22,266 nt of DNA from Paramarasmius palmivorus. Its lineage: Eukaryota; Basidiomycota; Agaricomycetes; Agaricales; Marasmiaceae. The stretch's first letter is position 1, and every line of letters starts with the position of its first letter. A program made the translations under genes and the position numbers. The notes under the pieces were generated by a model, which worked only from the letters and a program-made list of their open reading frames with translations, was not told where the DNA came from and made no database searches. The stretch lies in assembly GCA_037176845.1 (NCBI GenBank), contig JAYKXP010000362.1, positions 1 through 22,266 on the forward strand. Reading direction: 5' to 3'. Below, piece by piece: positions 1 through 9,504 of this stretch.

Positions 1-45
1 CTAACTGTAACTGAGCTATTGTTTATAGCTAAGTGGTGATAACGA

Positions 46-345
46 CTCCCACAACAATGCAAAAGGACTGCCCACCGGACCAGAAATCATCAGTTGATTG
101 AATCCAGGACGCTTACCTCACTAACGTACAACAGCCCATCAACTGATCACCTTGCTGAAGGTTTACTATCAAAATGTGCACATGATGAGGAATCCGCGTC
201 TCTGTAGAGAGCTTCAGAAAGACATAGGAGCAGTTAATGTATGAGCCGAGTGAGGAGATGGTGAACAATTGAGTGCGTAACTGACGAATGATCCAAGGCT
301 TTGCATTGACAATACCTAGGGTTCCCTTCATTCGATACGGCGACC
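46..345 (+). pseudogene. Decayed 3' fragment of kinase-like gene (copy A)
   Basis: This stretch aligns by eye with the third and fourth exons of the better copy at 8950-9260. The shared parts are the segment around the Pro-Thr-Asp-Pro-Glu region, the block reading 'caactgatcac..tgctgaaggt' near 150, and the final 'attcgatacggc' near 330. Reading frame is lost through several small indels and stop codons, so no product is expected. Only the 3' part is present. The window starts at base 1, so I cannot tell whether an upstream part exists outside. It is the most decayed of three copies. Confidence 0.7.
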
Positions 346-700
346 GACATGAGGCCTCGAAACTACCAAGATAGTTTGGCCAGGTAGTGTAGGGTCAGTC
401 TGCTGAGTTCTCTCTCATGTTTCGAACTGTCGCATCAAATCCATGTCAGACATTGAGAAAATCTGTATTCTGCTTGTACAATGTAGACCGAATCGTTCCA
501 ACAAGGAACACGGCAGAGATTTGTGCTACTGTATTACTTGCGACGATGATAGATGGAGATAATAAGAGACGAGACATTCCCCGTGACTAGCGTGACCGTT
601 TGTCCGACTCTCCCTCTTCTCCATCCGGTCTTTTTCGCAACCGAAGCTCTACTTCATCAACTAGTATGCCTCTCAATATTTACATTCGAAGTCGATGACC
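346..700. other. Intergenic, no supported gene
   Basis: Between decayed kinase-like copies A and B. I see no open frame with coding character, no RNA gene and no clear repeat. The right-hand part (from about 600) may be the degraded promoter and N-terminal part of copy B. Confidence 0.5.
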
Positions 701-1825
701 GCGCTAACACCAAGCCAGAATAATCTCTCGGTATCCTTCAGTAATCCCCCTCGCTACAACCGACAATTTCAATCACCACAAGACGCCGACAGCATCTTGG
801 TTACCGGTGTCATCAACGAGAGCAAGGCATCACAGTCGACTGTGTATCGGGAATAATTCGTCGGCGAGAAAAACAATGAGACGTGAATGGTATCGAGCTC
901 AAGATTCAGACACAATCCAAGAGGCTGAGGCTGAGGCAATGCCGGTACAAGGAAATGCAGGAATTAACAAGTTTCCGCCATTCCCGGTTTATGGACAATT
1001 TCGGGTCGAGGTAATCGTCGGAGGACACTTGTGCTGGTCATTGTCCTTGGAACGTTTTGGCGAACCTGTTTGAAAAGCGCCCGAGATTTGGAACATGGCT
1101 CGTTCAGTTATGTACCGTACCTTTGTCACTGTGATTGTTCCATGTTCTCCAGACTGTGGAAGCAAAGGTGCTCGTATTCTCCATTATAAGGACAAGAATC
1201 CACAAGGCTGGCGTTTTGCCTTGACCGACTAGGGTCGGGGAATCAAACTATTGATGGCGAGACATAAGGATCATCGACTTCACGAGTACACTTCCTCAAC
1301 AATGTACCTCAAAATACGATTATCTCCAACGCTCCCCGAGTCGTGGACAAAATGAGGGGTCCCCGCTAGAAGTGTAGGAACCTTTAACACCTTAGCCGAC
1401 TGAAAAAGGGAATTTTGAAATTCCATATGCTTTGATTTGTAGGCTTTCCGTGTCTTAAGCCTGACGTAATACACAGCACATGAAGTAATCAACGGCTTCC
1501 CTACAATGTGAAAGGAATTCCGACCAACCACTGAAGTCCATCAAGATGCTCAACCCTGAACGCTTTCTTCACCCGTATACAGCAGCTAACAGCTGATCAC
1601 CTATGGCTCAAGGTCTACTACCAGAATGTGTACAAGAAACTGGAATCCGGAAAACCAGCAGAGGAGCTCCAACAAGACATGAAGCAGATCATGGGTGAAG
1701 CTGAGGAGGAGTGGAAAGCTAAGTGCGTGAATAGATGGCTAAAACCTAGAATTCTCGGACTGAAGGTGGACTTCCAAGTTCCCTGCAGCTCAATATGGCT
1801 ACGGAGGTGCACACGGCCTGATTAA
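700..1825 (+). pseudogene. Decayed full-length copy of kinase-like gene (copy B)
   Basis: Collinear with 8210-9280 along its length. Matching landmarks are the 'gaggctgaggctgaggc' block at about 920 (8396 in the intact copy), the ERFGEPV-encoding block near 1050, 'atcatcgacttcacgag' near 1268, the 'atgctcaaccctgaacgcttt' block near 1543, and 'ggtctactaccagaatgtgtacaa' near 1611. It carries in-frame stops (one straight after the ERFGEPV block) and indels, and the donor of the second intron is not preserved (near 1380). A short 3' open frame (1628-1825) survives only because decay is incomplete. Similarity continues weakly into the 3' flank near 1850-1890. I infer a duplicated gene that has lost function. 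Confidence 0.78.
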
Positions 1826-2229
1826 TATCAAAACAACAATCCAACAACCATCAAGGTTCACAACAAGAGCGTAGGACCTGGTCTTGATTCGTTCTAAGCA
1901 TCATTAAACCCATGTATTAAATTGTGATACTCCTACTTGTAATATGTTTACCCAATCGTCTATCAGTTGCTGGTTCAGAACAAGAACATCGCAACTTGGT
2001 TAACAGGCAAAACAAGCACGTTGGGCATCGCCCTGCCAGTACACCTATGTACTCTTTCTGACCCTGCTTGTAATCAATCACCGCAGTTGAAGAGGCCCAA
2101 CATTCAACTTCTACGGCGTTGAAATCATGTACGTTACGAAAATGGGAACGATGATCATGTTCGCTCTCCTTGTAACAATTTATATAAACAGGCTCTTGGG
2201 GAAATACATACTTGACTATCGGACGTGGT
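1826..2229. other. Intergenic between kinase-like pseudogene and transposon
   Basis: The first 60 or so bases resemble the 3' flank of the intact kinase-like gene (compare 9265-9320). Beyond that I see no open frame, repeat or RNA gene. The segment ends at the 7-bp target duplication of the transposon. Confidence 0.5.
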
Positions 2230-2236
2230 CACATTC
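2230..2236. repeat. Target-site duplication, left copy (CACATTC)
   Basis: CACATTC directly abuts the left terminal repeat and is repeated perfectly and in the same orientation right after the right terminal repeat (5501-5507). This is the expected footprint of a cut-and-paste insertion. Confidence 0.8.
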
Positions 2237-2618
2237 CACCTGTGGTTCCCAGTCCGACCGGCTAATTAGTGGGCGGATACGCCGGGTATCCGCCAACTAA
2301 CTTGTGCCAAAACCCGTTTATTTACGGTACGCAAATATCTCTGAAATATCTTTTGTAGTACACGAATAATTCCACTCACCTGCAGCTAACTTTCTCCTTT
2401 GGCGCTTTCGACTCTCGCGGCTCTTGTCAAAACGCCCACCTTCCTTTTACAGAAAATTCAAAAAATCACGCCATCGTTGTTAGCGTCGTCTGACGTCGTC
2501 TCACACAGAGTGTGCTCCCAACCGCCAACGACGAGCTCAACCCACGTACGCTGTGGTCCCCTTCCCCTTCAGTGTTCCTTGAAATGGATTCACTTGACCC
2601 TGTACCAAGTCCGCCATC
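2237..2618 (+). repeat. Left terminal inverted repeat
   Basis: Matches the reverse complement of 5089-5500. Relative to the right repeat it lacks about 35 bp near 2350 and has a small insertion near 2505; similarity fades after about 2567. The apparent 87-codon open frame at 2399 lies inside the repeat, begins with TTG and is not credited as a gene. Confidence 0.85.
2272..2294. repeat. Subterminal hairpin in left inverted repeat
   Basis: GGCGGATAC (2272-2280) and GTATCCGCC (2286-2294) are perfect 9-bp complements around a 5-nt loop. The same structure is present in the right repeat at 5443-5465, so it is conserved within the element and may be a transposase-binding site (inference). Confidence 0.75.
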
Positions 2619-5088
2619 ATATTCCCAGTTCAGTCAACGATCTACAAGTCAATGTTCCCTAGCAACCTAAGCAAGCACGTACTCCTCGAGGGCTCGGTCC
2701 GGTCATTTTACTGTTGGGCGTAGAGACGAGCGGGAAAGTGAATAGTTCTTGGGATGTTTAGGCCTCAGGTGCGTCACTGTCTCTCCGAATCTGAAGCTTG
2801 CTCACAGCTCTTTGTTCAGGTACCCAGTAATTTAAAACACCTCCACAAAAACCACACATCTTTGATCATACATTCCCTGGTCTCTATACATCATGACAAA
2901 GTCACATCAGTTGGTAGCAGGAGTGCATGGTATCTAGGGCGCATCAATATGTTACTCGAATAATAACGCGTAGCAGTAAGTTATATACTCCCAATACCAG
3001 TTCTAAGCCGCTGATACTTCGTCTAGGTCAGCCTTCAACACGCTGAGTTCATTCTACCTTTCACAAGAAGCTGGACTCGACTTACGGTAACCGCCAACAC
3101 CTATTTCCACCCGTAGATGCTATAGAGTTCCCTTTTCTCGATTGCTGGACGGGCCTCTGGATAAACTTTAGGCGCGCCGAGGTTTTGATTGGGTGACTCG
3201 AGAATCCAAAGGATTCTCCGGCAACACGTACATACATTCACTCATGTATCTAGTAGTACAAATAAGTATTCACATACCAATGCTGACAGACATGCCCCTG
3301 CTCGTATTCACGGATAAGAAGCATTAGATCTCATGCTTTCACATGTTGACATAAGTAGCAAGACCGTATTCACACTGAGCGTACTGAACTCGCTCAAACC
3401 AATTAGACGCTTCGGCGCTTCATAACTAGAAACTCTCCACTCAAGGCAAAGCAATGTTTATTTTGTTTCTTGTTCAGTTCTTCGAGCGTGAATAGCCTAA
3501 GCATCATCTCGTTTACTCCGCTAACACCCACGGAGCAGCGGGTGTAAGCAAAGCAAGGCCGAAACCAGCTACACGAAATGTATTAAAACTCTCCACGGGT
3601 ATCTAGAAACTCTCCACGCAGAAAGTGATTTATGGTCTGGAGCTTGTCCCGCCAAAGCGATCTTGCTGGAAACACTCGGAATATACTCCAAGAAGTGTTA
3701 TCTTCTGTTCTCGTCAAGATCTAACCAGAAGGACTTGCGGTTGTGTTGGAAAGTTCATTCAAGCACACTGGCGGCCATCAAAGTACGAATCAAGTCCAAT
3801 CAATGTTGTCCTTAACGCAGATTTTGCACATTTTATAACGTCCACTCGTTGTAACTCCCTCGATCTGCTTGAATGAATAGTATGTCACTGTTTGACTTAT
3901 ATCCAAGCATTTGGCTAGCTCGATGAATGTATAAAAACACACAATTCATCGAAGAACAATATTTCAACGAGTTCCTTGTAATTGACAAGTCCTACGCCAC
4001 ATATAGACATATAGATTTACAAATCAATCCTACATGCATGACGCGCTGCTATTCTGCAGCTGGTATAAACGTGGGGGATCCTAACCGTTAGATTCAATGT
4101 ATCTGTGGAGGACGTGACACTGGCGCAACGTTTGCCAGGATCGTGTTATAGATAGTGATTCCAGCTACCATGACTTCAAGCCTATTAGATAGAATTCAGC
4201 TTGTGGTAAAAATCACGGATGCATATACCCTACAAAGCTGGAGAGTACCAAGGAAATGCTCTAAAGAGACAACCGCCATCTCAGTGAGCACGGCAAAGAC
4301 GGTGCTATGGAAAGGAAAATGTACAAGGACAACAGCAAATGGCTTACAAGTCACAATCGACGATAATCAACCTCGATAGGCATGGAATTTTACAGGCGGA
4401 TGAACAAGTACAAAGAGCCAGCAGCAACCTTTCAAGGATAGTTGAAGCATATAATTCGGCGCCTCAACACCCGCGTATTCCCGGGTATCGAGTATTTGCA
4501 GGGTGTAGAGAAGCCTTGAAAAGCGCGTATGCAAGGCCATCTCGTTTCAGAGCAGGACTAACAGTCGGAAATCGGAAATCGATGAAACCAAAAATATCAG
4601 AATAACGTTGGCGACGACGGACCCTTGACCACATCCACACCATGATTCGTTTAAACCATCAAATTGCATTGAAGGACGACAGGACAAGAAGTAGGATGAC
4701 GAAGCAAATGGAGATTGATAGGTATGATAGAAATCCTGGAAGCCAAGTTCTATTAGGCCACTCTAACCGTTCTCAGTGAGTAACGAGCAGGCCCTAAATG
4801 AAAGTCAGCTTAAAGAAGTCGCACAGGTGGAGAAACACGCACTGGGACCCCAACTAATTCAACTATCTCCATCTTGATTCCTGGTTTGGCTTTGTGGTTA
4901 ACTCTAGTCAAAGAGGACTCGTAGATAAACCTGTTTCCTATGAATATCAAGACAAAACTTATCAAAGGACTAAAAATGGTCAGAGAATAATGATTGAGGC
5001 GGGAGGCTGTTCAGCATACCGGCAGTCGAGTTCCAGCGACGAGCGATCAATTAATCAAGCATCAGTATTTACGTGCCAGGTAAGAGAA

Positions 5089-5500
5089 GATGCGGCTAGA
5101 GCAAGGCTGGAACATGGTGAGAGGATCCAATTTGAGAAAATTGACGGGGAAGGGGACCACAGCGTACGTGGGTTGAGCTCGTCGTTGGCGATTGGGAGCA
5201 TGTGTGAGACGACGTCAGACGACGCTAACAACGATGGCGTGATTTTTTGAATTTTCTGTAAAAGGAAGGTGGGCGTTTTGACAAGAGCCGCGAGAGTCGA
5301 AAGCGCCAAAGGAGAAAGTTAGCTGCAGATGTTTTGAGTGGAAGGTCAAATTCCCGGCAGTGATACTGTATAGTCTACAAACATGAGATATTTCAGAGAT
5401 ATTTGCGTACCGTAAATAAACGGGTTTTGGCACAAGTTAGTTGGCGGATACCCGGCGTATCCGCCCACTAATTAGCCGGTCGGACTGGGAACCATAGGTG
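5089..5500 (-). repeat. Right terminal inverted repeat
   Basis: Reverse complement of the left repeat. Its outer end is at 5500, next to the direct duplication. The mirror-image short open frames on the minus strand here (5055-5309 and 5215-5433) correspond to those in the left repeat and are treated as repeat sequence. Confidence 0.85.
5443..5465. repeat. Subterminal hairpin in right inverted repeat
   Basis: GGCGGATAC (5443-5451) and GTATCCGCC (5457-5465) form a 9-bp stem around a 5-nt loop, the counterpart of the hairpin at 2272-2294. Confidence 0.75.
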
Positions 5501-5507
5501 CACATTC
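5501..5507. repeat. Target-site duplication, right copy (CACATTC)
   Basis: Identical to 2230-2236 and directly outside the right terminal repeat. It sits 61 bp upstream of the predicted start codon of the DUF6535 gene at 5568, so the target was that gene's 5' region. Confidence 0.8.
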
Positions 5508-5567
5508 GTAGCTTCGATCACGACCACAATCGCTCCGCAACCTCTGCACCATCTTGACTATTCTAAG

Positions 5568-7605
5568 ATGGTAAACTCTCGATGACTTCGGTGATTTCTG
5601 TTTTGCTTATCCTTCTCTAGCTCGAGAATTCTGACACTAAGGTCAATCTCAAGGGAAACGTCCCGGGCACAACAAGGCCAGCATGCGATGAGTCGCTTGA
5701 GAAGTTATTGACTGTGGTTGGAACATACGATGAAGAGCTCGTAAAGGGTTGGAGAGAAGACATCGACACACTCCTGGTCTTTGTACGTCCATCTTGTTGA
5801 CTGCATATTGCTAGATACTAATCAATATATAGGCGGGTCTGTTCTCTGCCGTCGTCACAGCCTTCTTGATAGAATCCTACCAACAACTTGAAGAGGACCC
5901 CGCGGACAAGACAAACACCCTCCTCGAACAGCTGATCTACGTCCAGCTCAACGCATCCCACTGCTGCGCACCACAAGTTGTGAAATTCACACCCAACGCA
6001 TCCACAATCCGTGTCAATTGCTTTTGGTTTCTGAGCCTTGTGTTCAGCCTTACCGCAGCGTTGTTCGGACTTCTGTGCAAACAGTGGATACGAGAGCACC
6101 AGCGAGATCCTTTTACACAATCTCCAGAAGAAGCTTTGGCATTGCGTCAGCTTCGTCGGGACAGCCTTGAGAAGTGGAAGGTTTTTGCCTTCCTATCGGC
6201 GTTGCCGATACTCCTTGAAGTCGCACTAATCCTGTTTTTCATGGGGATCTTGGATCTGTTGTGGAATCTTCATCCAATCCCATTCATCATTTCTTTGGTA
6301 GCAATCGTGCTGAGCGTGGGGCTGTATTTCACCACCACGCTTCTACCCACGTTAGCGGTGCCCAAAGACCAGAGATGGAACATCAAATGCGGGCACTTTG
6401 AACGATTATCCTTCCAGTTCATTTGCCCGTACAAATCACCGCAGGCATGGATTTTCTATCGACTTGTGTGCAAGGTCTTTCACCTTATCGTACGGCTTTT
6501 CCCCTCGCTTTCCACCGACAATCTTGAAGAAAACTTCGATATGCCAGCACCTGCTTTACTCTACCACATTGAATCACCGGCCAAGGACTGGGCCTCGTTC
6601 GATCTTCGAGTAATCAGACAGTACGATCAGTACACCAGACATTGGGGTGGTGATGCAGCGAAGCTCAGCGTGTACCAGTTGCGCGCTTTTGAGTGGATGG
6701 TTACATCGTTCCGCGACAGCCCAATGATGATACCTCACCTTCAGGATATATTGAAGACTATACCTTCTTCTATAGCGTTGTCTGCCGTCCTTGGACAGTG
6801 GAATGTCACCCTATGGGAAGATGTTTCTACCTCGGACGTCGATATCGCTCTCAAGAATCCCACAAGTGTGCATCGTGATCTCAGGCTTGCAGGCGATGCG
6901 CCCCCTCCAGCTATCCCTTATCCTGTGATTCACCATCAGGAGGGCATCCGGCTATTGTTTCACCACCGATATTGGATGGCGCTGGCGGACAGTTATCGCT
7001 TCAGATATCTGCCTGACAATGAAATAGAACGAGGACAATGGAGTACCCCATGGCAAACAACGGACCTTCACTTTTTGATTCCATTCCCGGCCGTGGAAGC
7101 ATTGTGGTCTCACGAGAGTGTTGCTGTGCGAAAGCGAAGCCTGATACTTCTACGATCCCTCGAGGAGTCTTGGAATTCATGCTCTAGCTGCAAAGACGAT
7201 GATAGCCAAAGACATCAGCGTGAACTATGTGCCTTTGTCTCGGCCCTCGCGAGACACATCAACCGCAAAGATTGCGTGTCGCAGTTGTTAACGAGTAAAC
7301 GCGGTCAAGCGTTTATCAAGTTCATTCATAATGAAGTCATTAATCAACGTCTTCACCACGAGTTCTCGGCCACGACTCATAGGGATTGGCCAAAAGCGGT
7401 CAAAAGGGCGCAAGAAGTAGGAAGGTTACCCGATGACCACTTCACAACACCACCAGACTGGGGTGAATCCACACCAAACCTGTCTGTCCCGCCCTCCGTT
7501 CGATACTCAGTTGACACCTCGACGAATCGATGCTTGGGTGGAGAAAAAGGATTTCAGCTACGCGTAGAAAACCCCTCGAGGACCCCCATAATCACCGTGT
7601 GTTGA
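5568..7605 (+). CDS. DUF6535 multi-pass membrane protein, paralogue 1
   Basis: Function unknown; the family (DUF6535) is expanded in agaricomycetes. Proposed exons are 5568-5570, 5621-5782 and 5833-7605, with introns of 50 and 50 nt, both phase 0. Exon 1 is just the ATG. Exon 2 carries the family's [17 protein letters not shown] segment, and exon 3 opens with [19 protein letters not shown]. Predicted length is about 645 residues. Four hydrophobic stretches follow the family plan: [29 protein letters not shown], the segment around [14 protein letters not shown], and [17 protein letters not shown]. After them comes a long soluble region containing [11 protein letters not shown]. The frame ends at a TGA at 7603, shortly after the RYSVDTS segment that also marks the end of the conserved part in paralogue 2 (13457). 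A WW domain in another frame follows and may be a further exon. A transposon ends 67 bp upstream of the ATG. Confidence 0.9.
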
Positions 7606-7640
7606 CCTATCCTGACGTATCAACCCAACCTGTGTTAGAG

Positions 7641-7880
7641 AGATCTGAGGTGAAGGGCGAACAGCAGGGCCCAGTAGATCACGACAGTCTTCAGAATATT
7701 TGGGTCGATCCACGAACATGTACTCCTATTCCCGAGATACCGTTGCCACCTGGTTGGGAGCAAAGAGCTACTGTCACAGGTCGACGGTACTTCATTGACC
7801 ACAACAACTACACGGCGACCTGGGATGATCCCAGAGAACGCTCCTCCTGTTCGGGTCGCGAAGAGGTAGGAGAAAGCTGA
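7641..7880 (+). CDS. WW-domain coding segment, probable 3' exon of the DUF6535 gene
   Basis: The frame reads a textbook WW domain at about 7743-7835: [20 protein letters not shown] followed by the second Trp in TATWDDPR, with 22 residues between the two Trp. WW domains bind proline-rich peptides. It sits 35 bp past the TGA of the DUF6535 frame. One splice that joins the frames is a GTGTGT donor at 7597 and an AG acceptor at 7640 (44 nt, phase 0). The acceptor is weak (GAG), and a donor at 7564 would also keep frame. An independent gene starting at the ATG at 7530, or a frameshift, are alternatives. The WW frame itself is certain; its attachment to the upstream gene is inferred. Stop codon at 7878-7880. 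Confidence 0.7.
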   Translation, partial: RSEVKGEQQGPVDHDSLQNIWVDPRTCTPIPEIPLPPGWEQRATVTGRRYFIDHNNYTATWDDPRERSSCSGREEVGES

Positions 7881-8146
7881 ATTATTAAGACTGAAACTAT
7901 GGCTACCATTTCGGGTATATCGGACTATACACTTGTTGTAGCTTAGGTGCGGTACAGCAGTTTCATGGACAGTGGTCAGCACTTTCAAGGAATAGAACAA
8001 TTTTGAGATAGCCTCTTGAGGGTGCTTGTTGCTGAAAATATGGTGGTCTGCCCTTGAAACAAGTTAAAACTCGAAGCTTGAAGCAGTTGAAGCACGTGAA
8101 GCCTTGGCCACGTGACTCAAATGTCAGTTTCTTCCTCACCATCACC

Positions 8147-9280
8147 ATGTTTCTCGACATCACGTTTGGACTCTTCAGAGCCGAAGACCAGCGTCATCAT
8201 CGCGCGTGTATGCTCTCTGGGTACCCTAACGTATCTGCATCGCTTGATCATCACGAATCATCACAATATGTTGTCAGCATCCAAGCCACTCATATCATCA
8301 GCAACACCAAAGGGTCAACTGTATATGCAGGGCAGTTCACCGGCGAGAAAGGCAACGAGGACACTGTGCTCAAGATTCACGATACAATTGAAGAGGCTGA
8401 GGCTGAGGCTCGGCACTATAACGAAATGAAAGGTCTTCAGGGTTCCGTCATTCCTCGCTTTTATGGTCTATTCCGGGGCAAGACATGGTCTGGGGGTTGC
8501 GTCGCTGGCATTATCTTGGAGCGTTTCGGGGAGCCTGTTGACAAGTTACTTGTAGATTTGGAACGTGGGACCAAGTACGTATTTTGCCATTCCGATCGCT
8601 CCATTACTCCATTTTCTTTGTTGATATCTGAAGCAAAGGGCCCACATTCTTGATCACATGGATAAAATTCACAAAGCGGGGCTTGCGCCCGACGACGTAG
8701 GATCGGGGAATGTTCTGCTCTATGGAAAAGACATAAGAATCATCGACTTCACGAAGACAGATCCTCACAAATGTCTCTCGACGTACCGTTACCTCAATGC
8801 ACCCGAGATAGTGGAAAAGAAAGAGCTTCGCCCCGCTAGGATGTGTCGGAACCTGTATGCCTTAGCTTCGGAGATGGGATTCTGGACAATTCGCATGTTT
8901 CCATTTTGCTCATAGACCCATGCCCAAGTTCATTGCGTCCATAGCAAAAGTAGTGATCAATGGTGTTTCTTACCCCACACAAGGAATGCCAACCGACCCA
9001 GAAGTTATTAAGATGCTCAACCCTGAACGCTTTTTCACTGTGTACAATGGCTATCAACTGATCACATTGCTGAAGGTCTACTACCGGAATGTGTACAAGG
9101 AACTGGAGTCTGGAAGATCGGCAGAGGAGCTGCAGAAAGACATGGAGCAGTTGATGAAAGAGGCTGAGGATGAGTGGACGGTCCGGTATGTAACTATGTG
9201 GATCATGCTAAGCAGCTACTGATAGTAGATTACCTAGATCCCCTCATATTCGATACGGCTATGGTCACAAACAACCTTGA
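8147..9280 (+). CDS. Atypical protein-kinase-like protein
   Basis: Four exons, 8147-8574, 8639-8854, 8916-9185 and 9238-9280, with introns of 64, 61 and 52 nt; phases match and give about 318 residues. Kinase-like landmarks in order: STVYAGQF (glycine-loop position), DTVLKIHD (the beta-3 Lys), EEAEAEARHYNEM (helix C), LERFGEPV (hinge region), then IHKAGLAPDDVGSGNVLL in place of HRDxxxxN, and IIDFTK in place of DFG. The canonical HRD Arg and DFG Gly are missing, so catalysis is doubtful. A C-terminal helical region follows, with NPERFF and a Glu/Lys-rich segment. The start is the first in-frame ATG, but an ATG at 8121 in another frame leaves the N-terminus unsure. The first intron's acceptor is AAG, slightly unusual. 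Two decayed relatives lie at 46-345 and 700-1825. Confidence 0.75.
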
Positions 9281-9504
9281 ACTTCAAGACAGGTCTACAC
9301 AACAGCATAGGACTTTTGCTTTTTCTTTGATTCAAATTCATGTTCAGAGCGTCAAATGATCGTGTATGATAACTGTATCGACCTTGTTATATCATATCAC
9401 TTCTTCAGTCGACGGCTTCAGAGTCGGAAGTTTGCGGAATCCATAGTTCACGGCTATTGGTCTGTGACATGTGCGAATATACCCCCCACCCGTTGCGCTT
9501 TCAA
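9281..9504. other. Short convergent 3' intergenic region
   Basis: Lies between the stop codons of the plus-strand kinase-like gene and the minus-strand GH92 gene, so it should hold both 3' untranslated regions. No gene seen. Confidence 0.5.

Larger units (their letters stand above)
2237..5500. mobile_element. Non-autonomous DNA transposon with long terminal inverted repeats
   Basis: A 3264-bp unit bounded by inverted repeats that begin CACCTGTGGTTCCC on the left and, read from the right end inward, CACCTATGGTTCCC. The ends are flanked by a perfect 7-bp direct repeat. The repeats are about 380 and 410 bp long and almost identical over their outer 110 bp and again across the block at 2382-2567. 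The interior (2619-5088) has only short open frames (the longest are about 70-90 codons at 3625, 4155 and 4339) with no recognisable transposase or DDE motif. A direct repeat, CTAGAAACTCTCCAC, lies at 3426-3440 and 3603-3617. I cannot place it in a superfamily. A 7-bp duplication fits none of the common groups cleanly (hAT and KDZ use 8 bp, Mutator-like 8-10, Dada 6-7). High similarity of the two ends suggests fairly recent movement, which would need a transposase supplied in trans. Confidence 0.82.

Noticed and set aside
2580..2660. Short ATG frame with a PPSY motif in the left terminal repeat, at first suggestive of an arrestin-like N-terminus
   Set aside because: It stops after about 25 codons and is not conserved in the right repeat.
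2399..2662. 87-codon frame repeated at 5055-5309 on the other strand
   Set aside because: It lies within the terminal inverted repeats and begins with TTG; the match is explained by the repeat, not by two genes.
3426..3617. Direct repeat CTAGAAACTCTCCAC as a CRISPR-like or satellite array
   Set aside because: Only two full copies and one partial copy, unevenly spaced, inside the transposon interior.
2237..5500. LTR retrotransposon
   Set aside because: The terminal repeats are inverted, not direct, and there is no reverse transcriptase or integrase.
8112..8429. Overlapping frame at the start of the kinase-like gene
   Set aside because: The conserved kinase-like sequence lies in the other frame, and no AG occurs between about 8208 and 8260 to splice from this frame to it.
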